A stretch of 33,655 nucleotides of DNA from Nitriliruptorales bacterium (GTDB lineage: Bacteria; Actinomycetota; Nitriliruptoria; Euzebyales; Egibacteraceae): contig WHTC01000008.1 of the NCBI GenBank assembly GCA_009379795.1, forward strand, positions 1 to 33,655, written 5' to 3'. Under the pieces are notes generated by a model. That model saw only the letters and a list, made by a program, of their open reading frames with translations. It did no database searches and was not told the DNA's origin. Within the stretch, counting starts at the first letter, position 1. Every line of letters starts with the position of its first letter. Of the stretch, positions 14,924 through 22,987 are shown in pieces. Both the position numbers and the translations under genes were made by a program.

Positions 14924-16171
14924 GTGCGGTCGATCGAGATAGATCCGAACCTCTCCCGTTACGCCACCCGGACGCGAGGGATGCGCGCGTCCGAGATTCG
15001 CGCGCTGTTCGCCGTGGCCAGCCGTCCGGAGATCGTCTCCCTGGCCGGGGGGATGCCCTTCACCGCAGCCTTGGACTATGACGCCGTCGGTGACGTGACC
15101 GCCGAGGTGATCCGGGACCACGGACCCGCGGCGCTGCAGTACGGCGGGGGGCAGGGGCTGCCGGGGCTGCGGGAGCGGCTTGTTCAGGTGATGGCCGCGG
15201 AGTCCGTGCCCGCCCACCCTGACGACCTTGTGGTCACCACCGGTGGGCAGCAGGGCCTGGATCTGGTGGCAAAGCTCTTCTGTGATCCCGCTGATGTGAT
15301 TCTGGCCGAAGGTCCCTCCTATGTGGGGGCCCTGGGCGCGTTCGCGGCCTACGAGGCAGACGTGGTGCACGTGCCGATGGATGCGCAGGGTTTGATCCCC
15401 GAGGCCCTGGCGGAGCGCCTCGACGAACTTGCCGCCGAGGGACGCCGGGCGAAGTTCCTTTACACCGTGCCGAACCACCAGAACCCCGCCGGGGTCTCGC
15501 TGACGGCCGCGCGCCGAACAGCCGTCCTGGAGTTGGCCGAACGGCACGATCTGCTCATCGTCGAGGACAACCCCTACGGGTTGCTCGACTTCAAGGGAGA
15601 GGTCCGGCCCCCGCTGCGCGCGCTGGCCCCCGAGCGGGTGCTCTATGTGGGGACGCTGTCAAAGATCTTCTCCCCCGGTATCCGCGTGGGGTGGGTGGCC
15701 GCACCTGAGTCGATCAGGGAGAAGCTTGTCCTGCTCAAGGAAGCCGCCGACCTGTGCCAGTCCAACCTGACGCAGTACCTGGCGGAGCGCTGGCTGGCGT
15801 CCCAGCCGTGGCTCCGTCAAGTCGAGCAGTACCGGCAGGTCTACCGGGAACGATGCGAGGCGCTCGTGACCGAGCTCCGTGCCGAGCTTCCCAGTTCGTG
15901 CTCATGGAGCGAGCCGACCGGGGGGTTCTTCGTCTGGCTTCGCCTGCCGCGAGGGCTGGACTCTGGAGAACTGCTGGCCAAGGCCATCAGCGCCCGTGTG
16001 GCGTATGTGCCCGGAAGGGCCTTCTACGCCGATGGTTCCGGTGGTGACGAGCTGCGCCTGTCCTTCTGCTTCCCCACACCGGACAAGATCCGGGAGGGCG
16101 TGCGCAGGCTGGCCCAAGTCCTGCATACCGAGGTCGAACTGGTCCGGGCCATGTTCGGGGAGCGTGCCTAG
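14924..16171 (+). CDS. PLP-dependent aminotransferase, fold type I (class I/II)
   Basis: This 415-residue enzyme should be a cytoplasmic amino acid transaminase. It resembles the 2-aminoadipate/MocR-like subgroup without the DNA-binding domain: it opens with SRYATRTRGMRASEIRALF and PEIVSLAGGMPF. PLP contacts include TGGQQGLDL, the Asp of VEDNPYG, and the Schiff-base Lys247 in GTLSKIFSPGIRVGW. The C-terminal Arg region LRLSFCF is typical for carboxylate binding. The start is the GTG at 14924, chosen for the -10 box seven bases upstream; an earlier in-frame GTG at 14882 would lie upstream of that box. The stop codon abuts the ATG of the Ddl-like gene, so the pair is one transcription unit. A link to D-alanine or peptidoglycan precursor supply is suggested by context only. 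Confidence 0.9.
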   Translation: MRSIEIDPNLSRYATRTRGMRASEIRALFAVASRPEIVSLAGGMPFTAALDYDAVGDVTAEVIRDHGPAALQYGGGQGLPGLRERLVQVMAAESVPAHPDDLVVTTGGQQGLDLVAKLFCDPADVILAEGPSYVGALGAFAAYEADVVHVPMDAQGLIPEALAERLDELAAEGRRAKFLYTVPNHQNPAGVSLTAARRTAVLELAERHDLLIVEDNPYGLLDFKGEVRPPLRALAPERVLYVGTLSKIFSPGIRVGWVAAPESIREKLVLLKEAADLCQSNLTQYLAERWLASQPWLRQVEQYRQVYRERCEALVTELRAELPSSCSWSEPTGGFFVWLRLPRGLDSGELLAKAISARVAYVPGRAFYADGSGGDELRLSFCFPTPDKIREGVRRLAQVLHTEVELVRAMFGERA

Positions 16172-17122
16172 ATGTCCATGTCCGTCGCCGTCCTTGCCGG
16201 AGGCCTCTCGCTGGAACGAGAGGTCAGCCTGCGGTCGGGACGCCGGGTCGCGGAAGCTCTTTCCGACCGCGGGCATCATGTGGTCCGGCTGGATCTTGAC
16301 GACCGACTGGTCACCGCGCTTGCCGAAGGTCAGTTCGACGTCGCCTACCTGGCGCTGCACGGCAAAGCCGGCGAGGACGGAACCATCCAGGGGCTGCTTG
16401 AGCTGCTGGAGATCCCCTATACCGGACCGGACGCGGTGGCCTCGGCGCTGGCCTGGGACAAGGCGATCTTCAAGGGGTTGGCGCGGCGGGCCGGCGTGGC
16501 GACACCAGCGTGGGTGGCGCTCTCCGCGGACGCGATCCGGGACATGGGCGCCGCCCGCACGCTGGACCGAGTCGTCGCCACACTGGGCACCCCGCTGATC
16601 GTCAAGCCCGCACAGGGCGGCGCCTCCATGGGGGTCCGCAAGGTCTCCGCCGCCAACGAGTTGCGGGCGGCGCTGGTGGCGGCCTACAGCTACCATCACG
16701 TCGCGCTGGTCGAGCGATTCGTGGAAGGCGCCGAGATCGCGGTCTCAGTCGTGGACGGGTCGCCGCTCCCCGCCGTCGAGGTGGTGCCACGAGGCGGCGC
16801 CGCATATGACTTCGCGGCTCGTTACACGCATGGAGCGACGGACTTCTACGCGCCGGCACGGCTGCCAAACTCGGTGCTGGAAGGCTGCACCGAGCTTGCC
16901 TTGGCGGCCTGCGACGTGGTCGGATCCCGACAGGTGGCCAGAGCCGATCTCATGGTGGACGGCGACAACCGACCCTGGGTCCTGGAGTTGGACACCTGCC
17001 CCGGGATGACCGAGACGTCCTTGCTGCCGCTCGCTGCAGGGGCGGCGGGATGGGATTTCGCGGAACTCTGTGAGCGCGTGGTGCTGCTGGCCGCGAAGGC
17101 CGGTTCACCGAGCGTGGCCTGA
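16172..17122 (+). CDS. ddl: D-alanine–D-alanine ligase-like ATP-grasp enzyme
   Basis: This 316-residue ATP-grasp protein matches Ddl, which joins two D-alanines for peptidoglycan. N-terminal motifs are GGLSLEREVSLRSG and LHGKAGEDGTIQGLLE. ATP-grasp motifs are PLIVKPAQGGASMGV, VERFVEGAEIAV, and YDFAARYTHGATDFYAPA. In the C-terminal metal site, LELDTCPGMTETSLL, Glu272 is kept but the usual Asn two residues later is Asp274. This conservative change keeps a metal-binding oxygen. The genome probably has another Ddl elsewhere; that cannot be seen here. The ATG directly follows the aminotransferase stop. It is convergent with parB across 31 nt. An alternative is a Ddl paralogue joining a different D-amino acid pair. 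Confidence 0.87.
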   Translation: MSMSVAVLAGGLSLEREVSLRSGRRVAEALSDRGHHVVRLDLDDRLVTALAEGQFDVAYLALHGKAGEDGTIQGLLELLEIPYTGPDAVASALAWDKAIFKGLARRAGVATPAWVALSADAIRDMGAARTLDRVVATLGTPLIVKPAQGGASMGVRKVSAANELRAALVAAYSYHHVALVERFVEGAEIAVSVVDGSPLPAVEVVPRGGAAYDFAARYTHGATDFYAPARLPNSVLEGCTELALAACDVVGSRQVARADLMVDGDNRPWVLELDTCPGMTETSLLPLAAGAAGWDFAELCERVVLLAAKAGSPSVA

Positions 17123-17153
17123 CGGCGGGGGGGTTCGACCAGACTCCGGTCCT

Positions 17154-18053
17154 CTACTCCTCTGCAAGCAGTGAAGCCCCCGCCCCTCGGCCCAGGATGT
17201 CAAGCAGGCGCTCCAGGTCCTCGCGGCCGGCGTAGTCGATCACCAGGCGTCCGCGGCGATCAGATCCGCGGATCTGCACCTTGGTGGCCAGGGCATCCTC
17301 GAGTCGGCGCTCCAGACCGCTGAACCTGGACGTCCGCCTGGGCAGGCCCGGGTCCGCCCCAGGCTCCGTTCTCTCCTCAGCCTCATTCGGCCGGGTGACC
17401 GCCTGGCGCACCAGATCCTCGGTCGCGCGCACGGACAACCCTTCGGACACCACGCGCTGTGCCATCTGCTCCTGATGCTCCACATCTTCCAAGGCCAGCA
17501 GCGCCCGAGCATGACCGGCGGTCAAGGCCCCGATGAGAACACGTTCCTGGAGCACCGGAGGGAGGGCCAGAAGCCTCAGGGCGTTGGAGATCGCCGAGCG
17601 GGACTTGCCCAGATGGGTGGCCAGCGCCTCGTGCGTCATGCCGAAGTCGCTGAGCAATTGGTCGTAGGCGGCCGCCTCCTCGAGCGGGTTCAGGTCAGCT
17701 CGGTGGATGTTCTCCACAAGGGCTTCGGTCAGGAGATTCGCGTCCGCGGTGTGTCGCACCACCGCGGGGATGAGTTCCATCTCCGCCATCCGGGCTGCGC
17801 GGTAGCGTCGCTCGCCCGCCACGATCTCGTACTTCCCGTCATCACGCGGCCGCACGATGATCGGTTGGAGCATCCCGACCTGCCGGATCGACTGCGCAAG
17901 CTCCTGGAGGGCGACGGGATCAAAGCCACCGCGAGGCTGGCGAGGATTCGGGGCAATGGAGGAGATCTCCAGCGTGAGGAGACCACTCGTCCCTGGCCCA
18001 GCATTGGGGATCAGTGCCCCCAGACCCCGACCAAGCCCGCCTGGACGTGCCAT
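17154..18053 (-). CDS. parB: Chromosome partitioning protein ParB
   Basis: ParB binds parS and spreads as a CTP-dependent clamp, forming the origin-proximal complex segregated by ParA. The protein is 299 residues. The N-terminal tail GGLGRGLGALIP is the ParA-contacting type. The CTP-binding segment GERRYRAA is at residues 80-87. The helix-turn-helix is near 139-165 (THEALATHLGKSRSAISNALRLL). The C-terminal dimer domain is near 240-299. The ATG at 18053 has AAGGAG seven bases upstream and overlaps the parA stop as TGATG. It is the last gene of the rpmH-to-parB operon. Two parS-like sites are in this window. Confidence 0.97.
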   Translation of the reverse strand: MARPGGLGRGLGALIPNAGPGTSGLLTLEISSIAPNPRQPRGGFDPVALQELAQSIRQVGMLQPIIVRPRDDGKYEIVAGERRYRAARMAEMELIPAVVRHTADANLLTEALVENIHRADLNPLEEAAAYDQLLSDFGMTHEALATHLGKSRSAISNALRLLALPPVLQERVLIGALTAGHARALLALEDVEHQEQMAQRVVSEGLSVRATEDLVRQAVTRPNEAEERTEPGADPGLPRRTSRFSGLERRLEDALATKVQIRGSDRRGRLVIDYAGREDLERLLDILGRGAGASLLAEE

Positions 18054-19069
18054 CAACCTACTCCTTCTTGAAGGTGCTCTTGCGAGTGTCCGTTGGCGTT
18101 GAGATCAAGACGCTGCAGAACCTCGTCGGCTAACCGCCGATAAGCCATGGCGCCGCGTGAGGCCGGATCGAAGACGGTGATCGGCTGCCCGAATCCCGGC
18201 GCCTCAGCGAGCCGGACCGATCGCGGGATGCGCGTGTTGAAGACCAGGTCCCCGAAGTGGGTCCTCACCTCCTCGACCACCTGCTGACTCAGCCGAGTGC
18301 GCGCATCCAGCATGGTCAACACGAAGCCGACGATCTGGAGCGACGGGTTCAGCTGCGCTCGGATGAGATCGGTGTTGCGGCGGAGCGCCCCCAGCCCCTC
18401 AAGAGCGAAGTACTCGCACTGGATCGGGACGATCACGCCATCGCCAGCACTGAGGGCGTTCACCGTCAGAAGTCCGAGACTGGGAGGGCAGTCCACGATG
18501 ATGAGGTCGAAGGCCGGACGGATCGGATCGAGCACCCGGCGGAGCTTCTGTTCGCGGTTGAAGGCGCTGACCAGCTCTATCTCCGCGCCCGCCAGATCCA
18601 GGTTGGCGGGCACGACGTAGAGGTTGGGGATAGCAGTGACCTCGATGGTCTCGCCGATGTCGCCTTCCTCCACCAGCGCGTCGTAGATCGTGTAGGCCTC
18701 TACTCGCGCGCGAAGACCCACGCCGGAGGTGGCGTTGCCCTGGGGATCCAGGTCCACCAGTAGAACCCGGAAGCCGAGTTCGGCCAAGGCTGCGGCCAGG
18801 CTCACGGCCGTGGTTGTCTTGCCTACACCACCCTTCTGGTTGGCGACGGTGAGGATGGTGGCCGGGCGAGGTGGTTGCGACACCGGCGGTTCCACGTGAA
18901 ACGCCGCGCGTCCGTGCGAGGCAGTGGGGGCGCCGATGGGGGACGAGGTCAGGGGCGCGGACTGGCCCTCCGGTGAGGCATCGACGGGCCCCTCGGCGGG
19001 ATGATGCTCGTTCACCCCCGAGCGCCGAGACCAGTAGCGGTACCACGTACCGATGCCGCGAACGGTCAC
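18053..19069 (-). CDS. parA: Chromosome partitioning ATPase ParA (Soj)
   Basis: This Walker-type ATPase of 338 residues drives segregation of ParB-bound origins. The deviant Walker A KGGVGKTTTA lies at about 79-88, the Walker B region reads LIIVDCPPSLGLLT, and a DLDPQGNATSG motif is present. The first 70 residues are an unconserved Pro/Gly-rich extension, as in mycobacterial ParA. That extension contains a parS-like site within its codons for residues 56-61. The GTG start overlaps the rsmG stop as GTGA, supporting coupling; a second in-frame GTG about 54 nt further in is possible. The stop overlaps parB. Confidence 0.96.
   Translation of the reverse strand: MTVRGIGTWYRYWSRRSGVNEHHPAEGPVDASPEGQSAPLTSSPIGAPTASHGRAAFHVEPPVSQPPRPATILTVANQKGGVGKTTTAVSLAAALAELGFRVLLVDLDPQGNATSGVGLRARVEAYTIYDALVEEGDIGETIEVTAIPNLYVVPANLDLAGAEIELVSAFNREQKLRRVLDPIRPAFDLIIVDCPPSLGLLTVNALSAGDGVIVPIQCEYFALEGLGALRRNTDLIRAQLNPSLQIVGFVLTMLDARTRLSQQVVEEVRTHFGDLVFNTRIPRSVRLAEAPGFGQPITVFDPASRGAMAYRRLADEVLQRLDLNANGHSQEHLQEGVG
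18889..18902. other. parS-like site inside parA
   Basis: GTTCCACGTGAAAC differs from the consensus bacterial parS core GTTTCACGTGAAAC at one base and keeps the central CACGTG. It lies in the 5' coding part of parA. The M. tuberculosis ParA N-terminus likewise carries residues (VSRET) that can be encoded by parS, so location in this extension seems to be shared. Confidence 0.8.
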
Positions 19070-19851
19070 GTCGGTCGACCTCCTAGCGGCGCTGCGGCAG
19101 GGACGCCTACCTTCCGTGGGTACCGGCGTGGCGGCGAGCCGTGGGCGCGCATCGTAACAAGCACTGTCGGTCGCGCCGAATCCGGCACATTCACGCGGTG
19201 AAGAGGCTCCAAGCGCAGGAGCCGGCGGGCACGTTCCGCATCCGAGAGTTCGTCGACCACGTGGGGGCCCTTAACGACAGCCAGAAGGCCATGGTCCTGG
19301 AGGAAGGACCGGGAGAGTTCCATGACGGTCGCCAACGATGCAAGTGCCCTGCTCACTACCCCGTCATAGCGGCCACGGTGATCGGTTTCCCACGCCAACT
19401 CCTCGGCGCGTCGATGGATGACAGTCACGTTGGTCAGGTCCAGCGCCTCGGTGAACGATCGCACGGCCGCGACTTTCTTCCGAACGCTGTCCACCAGTGT
19501 CCAACGCACGTTCGGGTAACGGACAGCGAGGACCAGGCCGGGCAGGCCGCCTCCGGTTCCCAGGTCCATCCACCGACTCCCGTCCGCCGGCGCCAGGAGT
19601 TCGCCGAGCTGGAGGCATTCCTGGACGTGGACGGTTCGAACTCGCGGCCGCTCCCCCCGTGACACGAGATTATGCGGTGAAGCCGCAATCAGGTCGGCAA
19701 GGCGATCGAGGAGGATCTCCGAGGGCTGCGATAACCGCGGTCCGGCGGTCGGATCCGCGGCGGTGGGATCATCCGGTGGACGGCCGCCGGACGCAGCCCG
19801 GCCCCCGGGCATTGCCTCGGGGGCCGGGTCGGCATGGGACGAGGAACTCAA
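19066..19851 (-). CDS. rsmG: 16S rRNA (guanine(527)-N7)-methyltransferase RsmG
   Basis: This SAM-dependent enzyme methylates G527 of 16S rRNA. The protein is 261 residues, with about 40 extra low-complexity residues at the N-terminus. The family motif HNLVSRGE is followed by the SAM-binding MDLGTGGGLPGLVLA at residues 95-109, then TLVDSVRKKVAAV and the active-site region VVSRALASL. It ends with a basic stretch (RRYPRKVGVP), usual for the family. The TTG start overlaps the jag stop as TTGA; an internal ATG 13 codons later is an alternative. Its own stop overlaps parA. It is fully embedded in the operon. Confidence 0.95.
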   Translation of the reverse strand: MSSSSHADPAPEAMPGGRAASGGRPPDDPTAADPTAGPRLSQPSEILLDRLADLIAASPHNLVSRGERPRVRTVHVQECLQLGELLAPADGSRWMDLGTGGGLPGLVLAVRYPNVRWTLVDSVRKKVAAVRSFTEALDLTNVTVIHRRAEELAWETDHRGRYDGVVSRALASLATVMELSRSFLQDHGLLAVVKGPHVVDELSDAERARRLLRLEPLHRVNVPDSARPTVLVTMRAHGSPPRRYPRKVGVPAAAPLGGRPT

Positions 19852-20393
19852 GGCTCCGGGTGGACGACCACCCGGCGCTTGGGCTCATTCCCTTCGCTTG
19901 ATGAGCTGACTCCCCCGGTCTTGGCCACCAGGTCGTGCATCATCTTGCGCTCGTAGGCGTCCATGGGCTCCAACCGGACCGGCTCGCCGGTCTCACGCAC
20001 CTGCGCGATCGCTTCCCGCGCCTTTTCACGGAGCTTGTCGATGTGCCGAGCGCGGTACCCCTCGACGTCGATGCGTACGTGGGACCGCCGCTCCGTCTGC
20101 CGCTGAACGGCGGAGCGGACCAACTCCTGGAGGGCGTCCAATGTCGCGCCTCGGCGACCGATGAGGAGTCCGCTACCCACCTCAGTCACCTTGACCAAGG
20201 CCTGCTCCTCATGGACTTCCTCGACGATGTCACCAGGAAGGTCGAGGATGTCCAGCAGGCCTTCAACGAAATCGGCAGCGAGGCGAGTCTCCTCGTCAAG
20301 CTGCTCCAGTCGTTCCTCCGGGGAGAGCTCACCCTCTCGGAGATCGCCATTGCCGTCCAGCCGCTCACCGGGCTCAGTCTCGGTATCTGTCAC
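19848..20393 (-). CDS. jag: Jag/KhpB RNA-binding protein (KH and R3H domains)
   Basis: This 181-residue protein binds RNA; in firmicutes KhpB/Jag affects cell division and envelope gene expression. An acidic N-terminus of about 35 residues is followed by a KH domain at about 60-125 with the GxxG loop LLIGRRGATLDALQ. A C-terminal R3H domain follows, with the R-x3-H signature RKMMH and the TGGVSSSSEG loop. There is no membrane segment. The GTG start has GGGAGGA a few bases upstream. It lies 98 nt after yidC and overlaps rsmG. The yidC-jag pairing is widely conserved. Confidence 0.94.
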   Translation of the reverse strand: MTDTETEPGERLDGNGDLREGELSPEERLEQLDEETRLAADFVEGLLDILDLPGDIVEEVHEEQALVKVTEVGSGLLIGRRGATLDALQELVRSAVQRQTERRSHVRIDVEGYRARHIDKLREKAREAIAQVRETGEPVRLEPMDAYERKMMHDLVAKTGGVSSSSEGNEPKRRVVVHPEP

Positions 20394-20491
20394 GCGTTCC
20401 TCCCAGTCGTCGTGCCGTGGTTGAGGTCAGATGGATGAGCCTCCCGGCACGCGCTACGCCGGTTGCCGCTCGCGCACGTCGGGAGGCCTGG

Positions 20492-21466
20492 TCATGAGCG
20501 CCGCGTCCGCCCCGAGGCCCGGGGGTCGCCCTTGCTGCTCTTGCGCCCCTTCCCGCCGCCCCGGCCGTTGCTGGTGGCGTTCCGCTTCCTTCGGGCATCG
20601 TTGCGTTTGGGGGTGGGCGCGCCCTTCGGAGCGGTGGCCTCCTCCTGGGCGGTGGCCGCCTCCGGGGCGGCCTGCTCGCTGTTCTCGGCAGGGCTCTTCT
20701 TCTTCGAACTCGGCGTGCCGGCCGCGGTCTTGCCGGGAGCCTTGTCGCTGATGTTGCGGAACATCACGAACTGCTGCCCCATGGTCCACAGGTTTGTGGT
20801 CACCCAGTAGAGGAGTACGCCGGCGGGGAAGTTGATGCCGAACACGGTCAGCAGCACCGGCATCGCGTACAGCATGATGCGCTGCTGAGGCTGGTTCGCC
20901 ATCGCGGGATTCGAGCGCATCATCTGCTTCTGGGAGACGAACGTCGTCGCACCCATCAGTGCGATGAGCAGGAAGGCGCCGATCCCGGCCCCCTGTGTCG
21001 CGGACAGTGACAGCGGGTCAATCAGGTAGAAGCGAGCGTCCGCGAGCTCAGGCACCTGCGCGTTGTCACGCAGGACGGTGAAGAGGGCGAAGAAGACCGG
21101 CATCTGGGCGATCAGCGGCAGGCAACCGGCCGCCGGGTTCACCCCCCGGTGGCGATAGAGACTGGTCAACTCCTCCTGCTGCTTTGCCCGAAGCTCCCGG
21201 TACTTCTCGGGATCCGTGCGCATCATCCCGCGGTCGGCCTTGTACTTCGCCTGGATCTTCTTGACCTCGGGCGAGAGTGCCTGCATCGCGCGCATGGAGT
21301 GCGTCTGCTTGATCGCGAGCGGCAACAGAAAGACGCGGACTGCCAGCGTGAGCAGAATGATGGCCCAGCCCCAGGCGAACACGCCAGCCAATGGCTCCGT
21401 GAGGTCGTGGAAAAACTCCAGGATGGCGGCCAGCCCACTCAGCAGGCCCTGCCACAGCTCAACCAT
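20492..21466 (-). CDS. yidC: Membrane protein insertase YidC
   Basis: YidC inserts and folds proteins in the cytoplasmic membrane, alone or with SecYEG. The protein is 324 residues, the short Gram-positive type without the large periplasmic domain. Hydrophobic segments appear at about 31-51 (WGWAIILLTLAVRVFLLPLAIKQ, containing the conserved Arg of the hydrophilic groove), 112-130 (PLIAQMPVFFALFTVLR), 168-185 and 210-232 (NFPAGVLLYWVTTNLWTM). The Lys/Arg-rich C-terminal tail of about 80 residues could bind ribosomes. The ATG start has AGAGGG upstream. It lies 27 nt after yidD. Confidence 0.96.
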   Translation of the reverse strand: MVELWQGLLSGLAAILEFFHDLTEPLAGVFAWGWAIILLTLAVRVFLLPLAIKQTHSMRAMQALSPEVKKIQAKYKADRGMMRTDPEKYRELRAKQQEELTSLYRHRGVNPAAGCLPLIAQMPVFFALFTVLRDNAQVPELADARFYLIDPLSLSATQGAGIGAFLLIALMGATTFVSQKQMMRSNPAMANQPQQRIMLYAMPVLLTVFGINFPAGVLLYWVTTNLWTMGQQFVMFRNISDKAPGKTAAGTPSSKKKSPAENSEQAAPEAATAQEEATAPKGAPTPKRNDARRKRNATSNGRGGGKGRKSSKGDPRASGRTRRS

Positions 21467-21493
21467 GTTGTGATCCCTCTGGGTCGGGTGAAG

Positions 21494-21763
21494 TCATTCT
21501 GCCCGCCGAACAGTGCGCTCGGGGACCTGATCGACGCCACCCGGATGGAACGGATGGCAACGCGCCACGCGCCGGACCGTCAGCCACAGACCGCGGAACA
21601 GGCCGTGGCGCTGGAGCGCCTCGATGCCATAGCTCGAGCACGTGGGGTGGAAGCGACAGCGGTTCGGGTTCATCCTCGGAACCGACTGCCATCCTCGCAA
21701 GAGGAGGATGAACAGCGACGTGACCGGCGCCGGGCGCCCAGTCCTGCTGGCCGGGGGGCTCAC
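21494..21763 (-). CDS. yidD: Membrane protein insertion efficiency factor YidD
   Basis: This 89-residue protein assists YidC-dependent insertion. The family pattern is complete: NPNRCRFHPTCSSYGIEAL, GLFRGLWLTVRRVARCHPF and GGVDQVP, with the three conserved cysteines. A short amphipathic or membrane-associated helix precedes it (VTSLFILLLRGW). The GTG start overlaps the rnpA stop as GTGA. Confidence 0.95.
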   Translation of the reverse strand: MSPPASRTGRPAPVTSLFILLLRGWQSVPRMNPNRCRFHPTCSSYGIEALQRHGLFRGLWLTVRRVARCHPFHPGGVDQVPERTVRRAE

Positions 21764-22101
21764 GCGGCCCGCTCAAGCTGGCCGAGCAGACGCTGGGACA
21801 GCCTGCGGTATTCGTCGACCAGACTGGCATAGGGAACAGCGACGGCCGGCGGCCTGGCGACCAGCACCAGGTCGACGCCCGAGGGTGGCCTGTCGCCGCG
21901 CAGCACCGACCTGAGGCGGCGCTTGGCACGGTTGCGATCCACAGCCTTCCCCACTCTTCGTCCCGCAACTACAGTGGCTCGGCCAGGCCCGCTGTCGGAG
22001 CGGGCGCGGCCATGCAGACTCAGGCTACGACCATGCATGACCCGCCGTGCGGCGAGCACCGCACGGATGTCGCCCACTGAACACAACATGACTGCTCGCA
22101 T
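21760..22101 (-). CDS. rnpA: Ribonuclease P protein component
   Basis: This basic protein assists the RNase P RNA in 5' processing of pre-tRNAs. The 113-residue product carries the RNR signature KAVDRNRAKRRLRSVLR, and the ATVVAGRRVG strand before it. The usual N-terminal MLP..R is unclear: no good ribosome site precedes the ATG at 22101, and the ATG at 22089 (MLCSVGDIRAVL) is equally plausible. It lies 130 nt after rpmH, in the same operon. Confidence 0.93.
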   Translation of the reverse strand: MRAVMLCSVGDIRAVLAARRVMHGRSLSLHGRARSDSGPGRATVVAGRRVGKAVDRNRAKRRLRSVLRGDRPPSGVDLVLVARPPAVAVPYASLVDEYRRLSQRLLGQLERAA

Positions 22102-22231
22102 GGATCAGCGGTGCCCCGGCAAGGCGGATCGGCTGCCCTGAGATATTCCCCACGATAGGGCCGCCCGAGGGTGCTCGCTGTGGAGAACCGACGACTGCCG
22201 GCTACCTCAGCCGCCGTGCCAGTGCGTGGGG

Positions 22232-22366
22232 TTACGCGGTCAGCCGCCTTCGGCCCCTGGCTCGGCGGTTCCTGATGATGGACCGGCCTGCGCGCGTGCG
22301 CATCCGGAGTCGAAACCCGTGCTTCCGCTTGCGGCGACGGGTGTTGGGTTGGAAGGTGCGCTTCAT
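22232..22366 (-). CDS. rpmH: 50S ribosomal protein L34
   Basis: This 44-residue ribosomal protein is highly basic. [19 protein letters not shown] and the [16 protein letters not shown] segment are the L34 signature. The start is the ATG at 22366; any longer reading frame upstream has no family match. It is the first gene of the minus-strand operon that runs to parB, and is divergent from dnaA across 621 nt. Confidence 0.97.
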   Translation of the reverse strand: MKRTFQPNTRRRKRKHGFRLRMRTRAGRSIIRNRRARGRRRLTA

Positions 22367-22495
22367 GAGTGCCGGTTCCAGTCGTCGGAGCAGGGCCCTT
22401 CGGCGCCGCGAGACGTCCACGAGAGGAGGGTGCCCTGCAAGTCGGACAGTGGGCGCAGACAGTCACCGGGCCCATGGGCGGAGACCTGTGAGCTT

Positions 22496-22501
22496 AGTCT
22501 A
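22496..22501 (-). promoter_or_regulatory. -10 box of the rpmH operon promoter
   Basis: TAGACT read on the minus strand lies about 130 nt upstream of the rpmH start. A CTGGCA 18 bases further upstream is a weak -35. It should drive rpmH-rnpA-yidD-yidC-jag-rsmG-parA-parB. Confidence 0.5.
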
Positions 22502-22575
22502 GGAAGTCTGCGTCATAGCTGCCAGAAATCGGCTTGACCTGCGTAAACCTCAGCGTCCTTGTGTCGTCCGAGCCC

Positions 22576-22605
22576 TTGCGGGAGCCTGGAGAACCCCCCT
22601 ATACT
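22576..22605 (+). promoter_or_regulatory. dnaA promoter
   Basis: TTGCGG (22576-22581) and TATACT (22600-22605) are separated by 18 bases. TATACT is one of the best -10 matches in the window. It would leave a dnaA leader of about 375 nt. Confidence 0.55.
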
Positions 22606-22873
22606 CCCGCAGTCCTAAGGGACGACAGCCCAAGCGCGTGACAACCGTCTCGTCAGGCTGGACCGGATCTGACGCCGACCTTGGTCAGCATCGGTGCCGG
22701 CCGCGTCAAGGGTGGCACCGTGGCTCCGCCACCCCGCCGCGACGACGAGTGCGTACGGTCCGTCGCGCGAAGCGGGACGTTGTCCAGGACGGCACCACTT
22801 CCCCGGAATTCGACCCGTTGGACGCGTTCACCGGCGGCATCCTGCCATCGGTGGGTCGAAATCGGGTCCTCGT

Positions 22874-22905
22874 CCATCCACAGGTGTGGAGGGCGTTGTG
22901 GATAG
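22874..22905. promoter_or_regulatory. DnaA-box-like cluster upstream of dnaA
   Basis: CCATCCACA (22874-22882, 7/9 to TTATCCACA) and TGTGGATAG (22897-22905, 8/9 in the opposite orientation) flank a weaker TGTGGAGGG. They lie about 85-115 nt before the dnaA start, a usual place for DnaA autoregulation. Confidence 0.5.
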
Positions 22906-22987
22906 TTGGTCCCAGCCTATCGGGCGCGCCGATGGTACAGGCGCCGAAGCCCGCCACCCAGGGGCCGAACGGGAAGGAGTGTCAATC

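Larger units (their letters stand above)
22367..22987. other. rpmH-dnaA intergenic region
   Basis: This 621-nt divergent space has no convincing gene. It holds the rpmH promoter on the minus strand (-10 at 22496-22501), a dnaA promoter on the plus strand (-10 at 22600-22605), a long dnaA leader of about 375 nt and a small cluster of DnaA-box-like sites at 22874-22905. The upstream in-frame extension of dnaA through this region lacks any family similarity. Confidence 0.7.

Noticed and set aside
20439-20487. 8-bp inverted repeat between yidC and jag
   Set aside because: The 33-nt loop makes a stable terminator unlikely, and both genes belong to one conserved operon.
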